A stretch of DNA of 64,000 nt from the NCBI RefSeq assembly GCF_000513895.2, contig NZ_CP165783.1:620001-684000 (forward strand), written 5' to 3'. Position numbers and translations under genes: made by a program. Shown piece by piece: positions 62,347 to 64,000 of the stretch; the first letter of the stretch is position 1, and every line of letters starts with the position of its first letter. Below the pieces are notes generated by a model. It made no database searches. It was not told where the DNA came from and saw only the letters and a list, made by a program, of their open reading frames with translations. The DNA is from Ensifer sp. WSM1721. GTDB taxonomy: Bacteria; Pseudomonadota; Alphaproteobacteria; Rhizobiales; Rhizobiaceae.

Positions 62347-63615
62347 GTGAAGAAGCTACTAAGACTTGCCTTTGCGAGTGCGCTGGCGATCCTGCCTTCG
62401 GCAGCCGCCTATGCGCAAACCGATATCACCTGGTGGGACTTCTTGAGCGGCGGCGACGGTGTCCGCATGAAGGCCCTCATCAAGGAGTTCAACGATACCC
62501 ATCCGGACATCCGCATCAACGCGACCACGCTCGAGTGGGGTGTCCCCTTCTATAGCAAGGTTCAGACGGCGGCGGCCGTCGGCCAGCAGCCCGACATCAT
62601 GACCTATCATTTGTCGCGCTTCCCGCTCGCGATTCCATCGGGCGTTCTGCGGCCGCTCGCACCTGAAGAGCTCGCCGCGGCCGGCATCAAGAAGGAGAAC
62701 TATGTCGAAGCGAGCTGGAATTCGGCCTCGGCCGACGGCAAGGTCTACGGCATTCCCTTCGACGTCCATTCCATAGTGCTCTACTACAACAAGAACATCC
62801 TCAAGGAAGCGGGTCTGCTCGGCGACGACGGTCTGCCGAAGGAGCTGGATGGCGTGGACAATTTCAACGCCGCGCTTGAGAAGATCAAGGCGACAGGCAA
62901 GGCCCAGTACCCGCTTTCGCTGCACACCGACGAAGGCGGCTCGATGTGGCGGGTCTTCTACACACTCATTTCCCAGCAGGGCGGGAAATTCATCGAAGGC
63001 GAGGATATCCTGCCTGGAGACACCGGCGTCAAAGCGCTGACGACGATGGCGAATTGGGTATCATCCGGCTATTCGCCGCAACTCATCTCCTATGAGGCTT
63101 CGATCGCGCTCTTCACCTCGGGCAAGGCGGCGATGCACATCAACGGGGTGTGGGAAGTGCCGACGATGGTGGATCTTGAGAAGAACGGCAATCTCGGTTT
63201 CGAGTGGGGCGCCATTCAGATCCCCGTGCTGATGGGTCAGGCGGCCACGTGGGCGGACTCGCACGCCTTTGCCGTACCGCACAGCGAGGCGAAGCCGATC
63301 ACGCCCGAGAAGCTGAAGGCAGTGCTTCAGATCATTGCCTGGATGAACGAGCATAGCCTCTCCTGGGCCGGCGCCGGTCACATCCCGGCCTACAAGCCGG
63401 TGACCGAAAGCGCCGAGTTCAAGGCGATGCAGCCGAATGCGACCTACGTCAAGCTCGCCGACACGGCCGTCTTCGATCCCGTCTCGCCGCTCGCCGGGGT
63501 CGGTGGAGCGATTTACGAGGCAACGCAGAACTTCGTCGTCCCCGCCCTGAACGGTCAGCTTGATCCCGCGGATGCCATCGAGCAGATGCGCGAGGAACTG
63601 CAGGGCCAGATGTAG
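62347..63615 (+). CDS. CUT1 sugar ABC transporter substrate-binding protein
   Basis: 422 residues from GTG 62347, with AGGAGGAGAGAC upstream. Signal peptide ends SAAAYAQT. SBP_bac_1 pattern: ITWWDFLSGGDGVRMKALIK, EFNDTHPDI, and GKAAMHINGVWEVPTMVD. Likely binds arabinose-containing oligosaccharides given its GH51 neighbour. 137 bp after the ATPase gene, and followed by a hairpin. Confidence 0.92.
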   Translation: MKKLLRLAFASALAILPSAAAYAQTDITWWDFLSGGDGVRMKALIKEFNDTHPDIRINATTLEWGVPFYSKVQTAAAVGQQPDIMTYHLSRFPLAIPSGVLRPLAPEELAAAGIKKENYVEASWNSASADGKVYGIPFDVHSIVLYYNKNILKEAGLLGDDGLPKELDGVDNFNAALEKIKATGKAQYPLSLHTDEGGSMWRVFYTLISQQGGKFIEGEDILPGDTGVKALTTMANWVSSGYSPQLISYEASIALFTSGKAAMHINGVWEVPTMVDLEKNGNLGFEWGAIQIPVLMGQAATWADSHAFAVPHSEAKPITPEKLKAVLQIIAWMNEHSLSWAGAGHIPAYKPVTESAEFKAMQPNATYVKLADTAVFDPVSPLAGVGGAIYEATQNFVVPALNGQLDPADAIEQMREELQGQM

Positions 63616-63624
63616 TGACACTCC

Positions 63625-63656
63625 ATGGACCGGTTGGCCTCCGCCGGCCGGTCCAT
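63625..63656 (+). other. intercistronic hairpin after the substrate-binding protein gene
   Basis: ATGGACCGG and CCGGTCCAT form a perfect 9-bp stem. No T-run follows, so read-through to the permease is expected; such hairpins raise binding-protein mRNA over permease mRNA. Confidence 0.6.
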
Positions 63657-63684
63657 CCGCACGCCAAATGGGAGGACTATTGCG

Positions 63685-64000
63685 GTGCTGACGAGCGAGA
63701 GACGGACCAAGACGCTGACCGCCGTTTTGATGATCGCGCCATTCGTGATCACCTACCTGACGGTTTTCGCCTATCCCGTCTACAAGATGTTCGCCTTGAG
63801 CTTCACCGACGCGCCGCTGATCGGCGACGGCCGGTGGATCGGTTTCGCCAATTATCTGAAGCTGCTCAATCAGAAGCTCTTCTTCACCTCGGTGTGGAAC
63901 ACCGGCTACTTCGTCCTTCTGACGGTGGTGCCGAACACGTTGGTCGGCCTCGGCCTGGCGCTGATGGTCGTGCGCCTCAAAGGCTGGCTGCAAAGCCTCG
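63685..64000 (+). CDS. CUT1 sugar ABC transporter permease, N-terminal part (cut by window edge)
   Basis: Open from GTG 63685, preceded by GGGAGGACTATTGC, to the window end (105 codons). First membrane segment LTAVLMIAPFVITYLTVFAY, then a periplasmic PVYKMFALSFTDAPL, RWIGFANYLKLL and a second segment TGYFVLLTVVPNTLVGLGL-like helix. This is the MalF/UgpA-type opening. The second permease should follow outside the window. Confidence 0.88.
   Translation, partial: MLTSERRTKTLTAVLMIAPFVITYLTVFAYPVYKMFALSFTDAPLIGDGRWIGFANYLKLLNQKLFFTSVWNTGYFVLLTVVPNTLVGLGLALMVVRLKGWLQSL

Noticed and set aside
1..64000. tRNA, rRNA, CRISPR arrays, phage or plasmid replication genes
   Set aside because: Looked for T-loop-like motifs, regular spaced repeats and replication or integrase genes while reading; none seen.

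Overview
The window reads as a stretch of a symbiotic megaplasmid or chromid from Sinorhizobium (Ensifer), most likely the S. fredii group (the NGR234/HH103 type) rather than S. meliloti. It is GC-rich, almost fully coding, and carries the succinoglycan-type exo cluster (exoP-N-O-M-A-L-K-H'-I, exoU-X-Y-F-Q-Z-B) followed by the exs block (exsA, queCDE = exsBCD, exsE, exsF, exsG, exsH). Three genes of the S. meliloti cluster, exoT, exoW and exoV, are not present between exoI and exoU, and exoH is cut to about 87 codons. Species assignment is inference from gene content.

Layout. 1-387 is the end of an rfbD-type gene. 620-8461 is a catabolic locus: an amino-acid-type ABC transporter, a DAO-type FAD oxidase, an EamA exporter, a PfkB kinase, an FrlB-like SIS deglycase and a divergent HutC-type GntR regulator. 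Together these suggest use of fructosyl-amino acids (Amadori compounds or opines). 8653-13303 holds a DUF1127 peptide, a GH25 lipoprotein, a serine hydrolase, a 1-Cys peroxiredoxin and thiD under a TPP riboswitch. 13304-17340 looks accessory: an unusual L,D-transpeptidase/AstE fusion, a FadR-type GntR regulator with a perfect palindromic operator, an OsmC protein, an IS5-family transposase remnant, a 28-bp direct repeat and a RIME-like repeat. A CapA protein follows.

18500-39047 is the exo cluster. ExoY/ExoF start the repeat unit on the lipid carrier, ExoA/L/M/O/U extend it, ExoZ acetylates, ExoP/ExoQ/ExoF polymerise and export, ExoN/ExoB supply UDP-glucose and UDP-galactose, ExoK and ExsH cleave the polymer, and ExoX restrains synthesis. 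A canonical PilZ protein and a GGDEF protein lacking the GGDEF motif sit between exoZ and exoB, which suggests c-di-GMP input. 39555-51237 holds the exs genes, with the preQ0/queuosine genes queCDE embedded among them.

51293-55353 is a divergent ribose-type sugar ABC system with a sugar epimerase/dehydrogenase. 55423-59178 holds an S41 protease, two DUF1772 membrane proteins and a site-2 protease with CBS domains. 59537-64000 is an arabinoside locus: GH51 arabinofuranosidase plus a CUT1 ABC transporter cut by the window edge. I saw no rRNA, tRNA, CRISPR array or intact insertion sequence.
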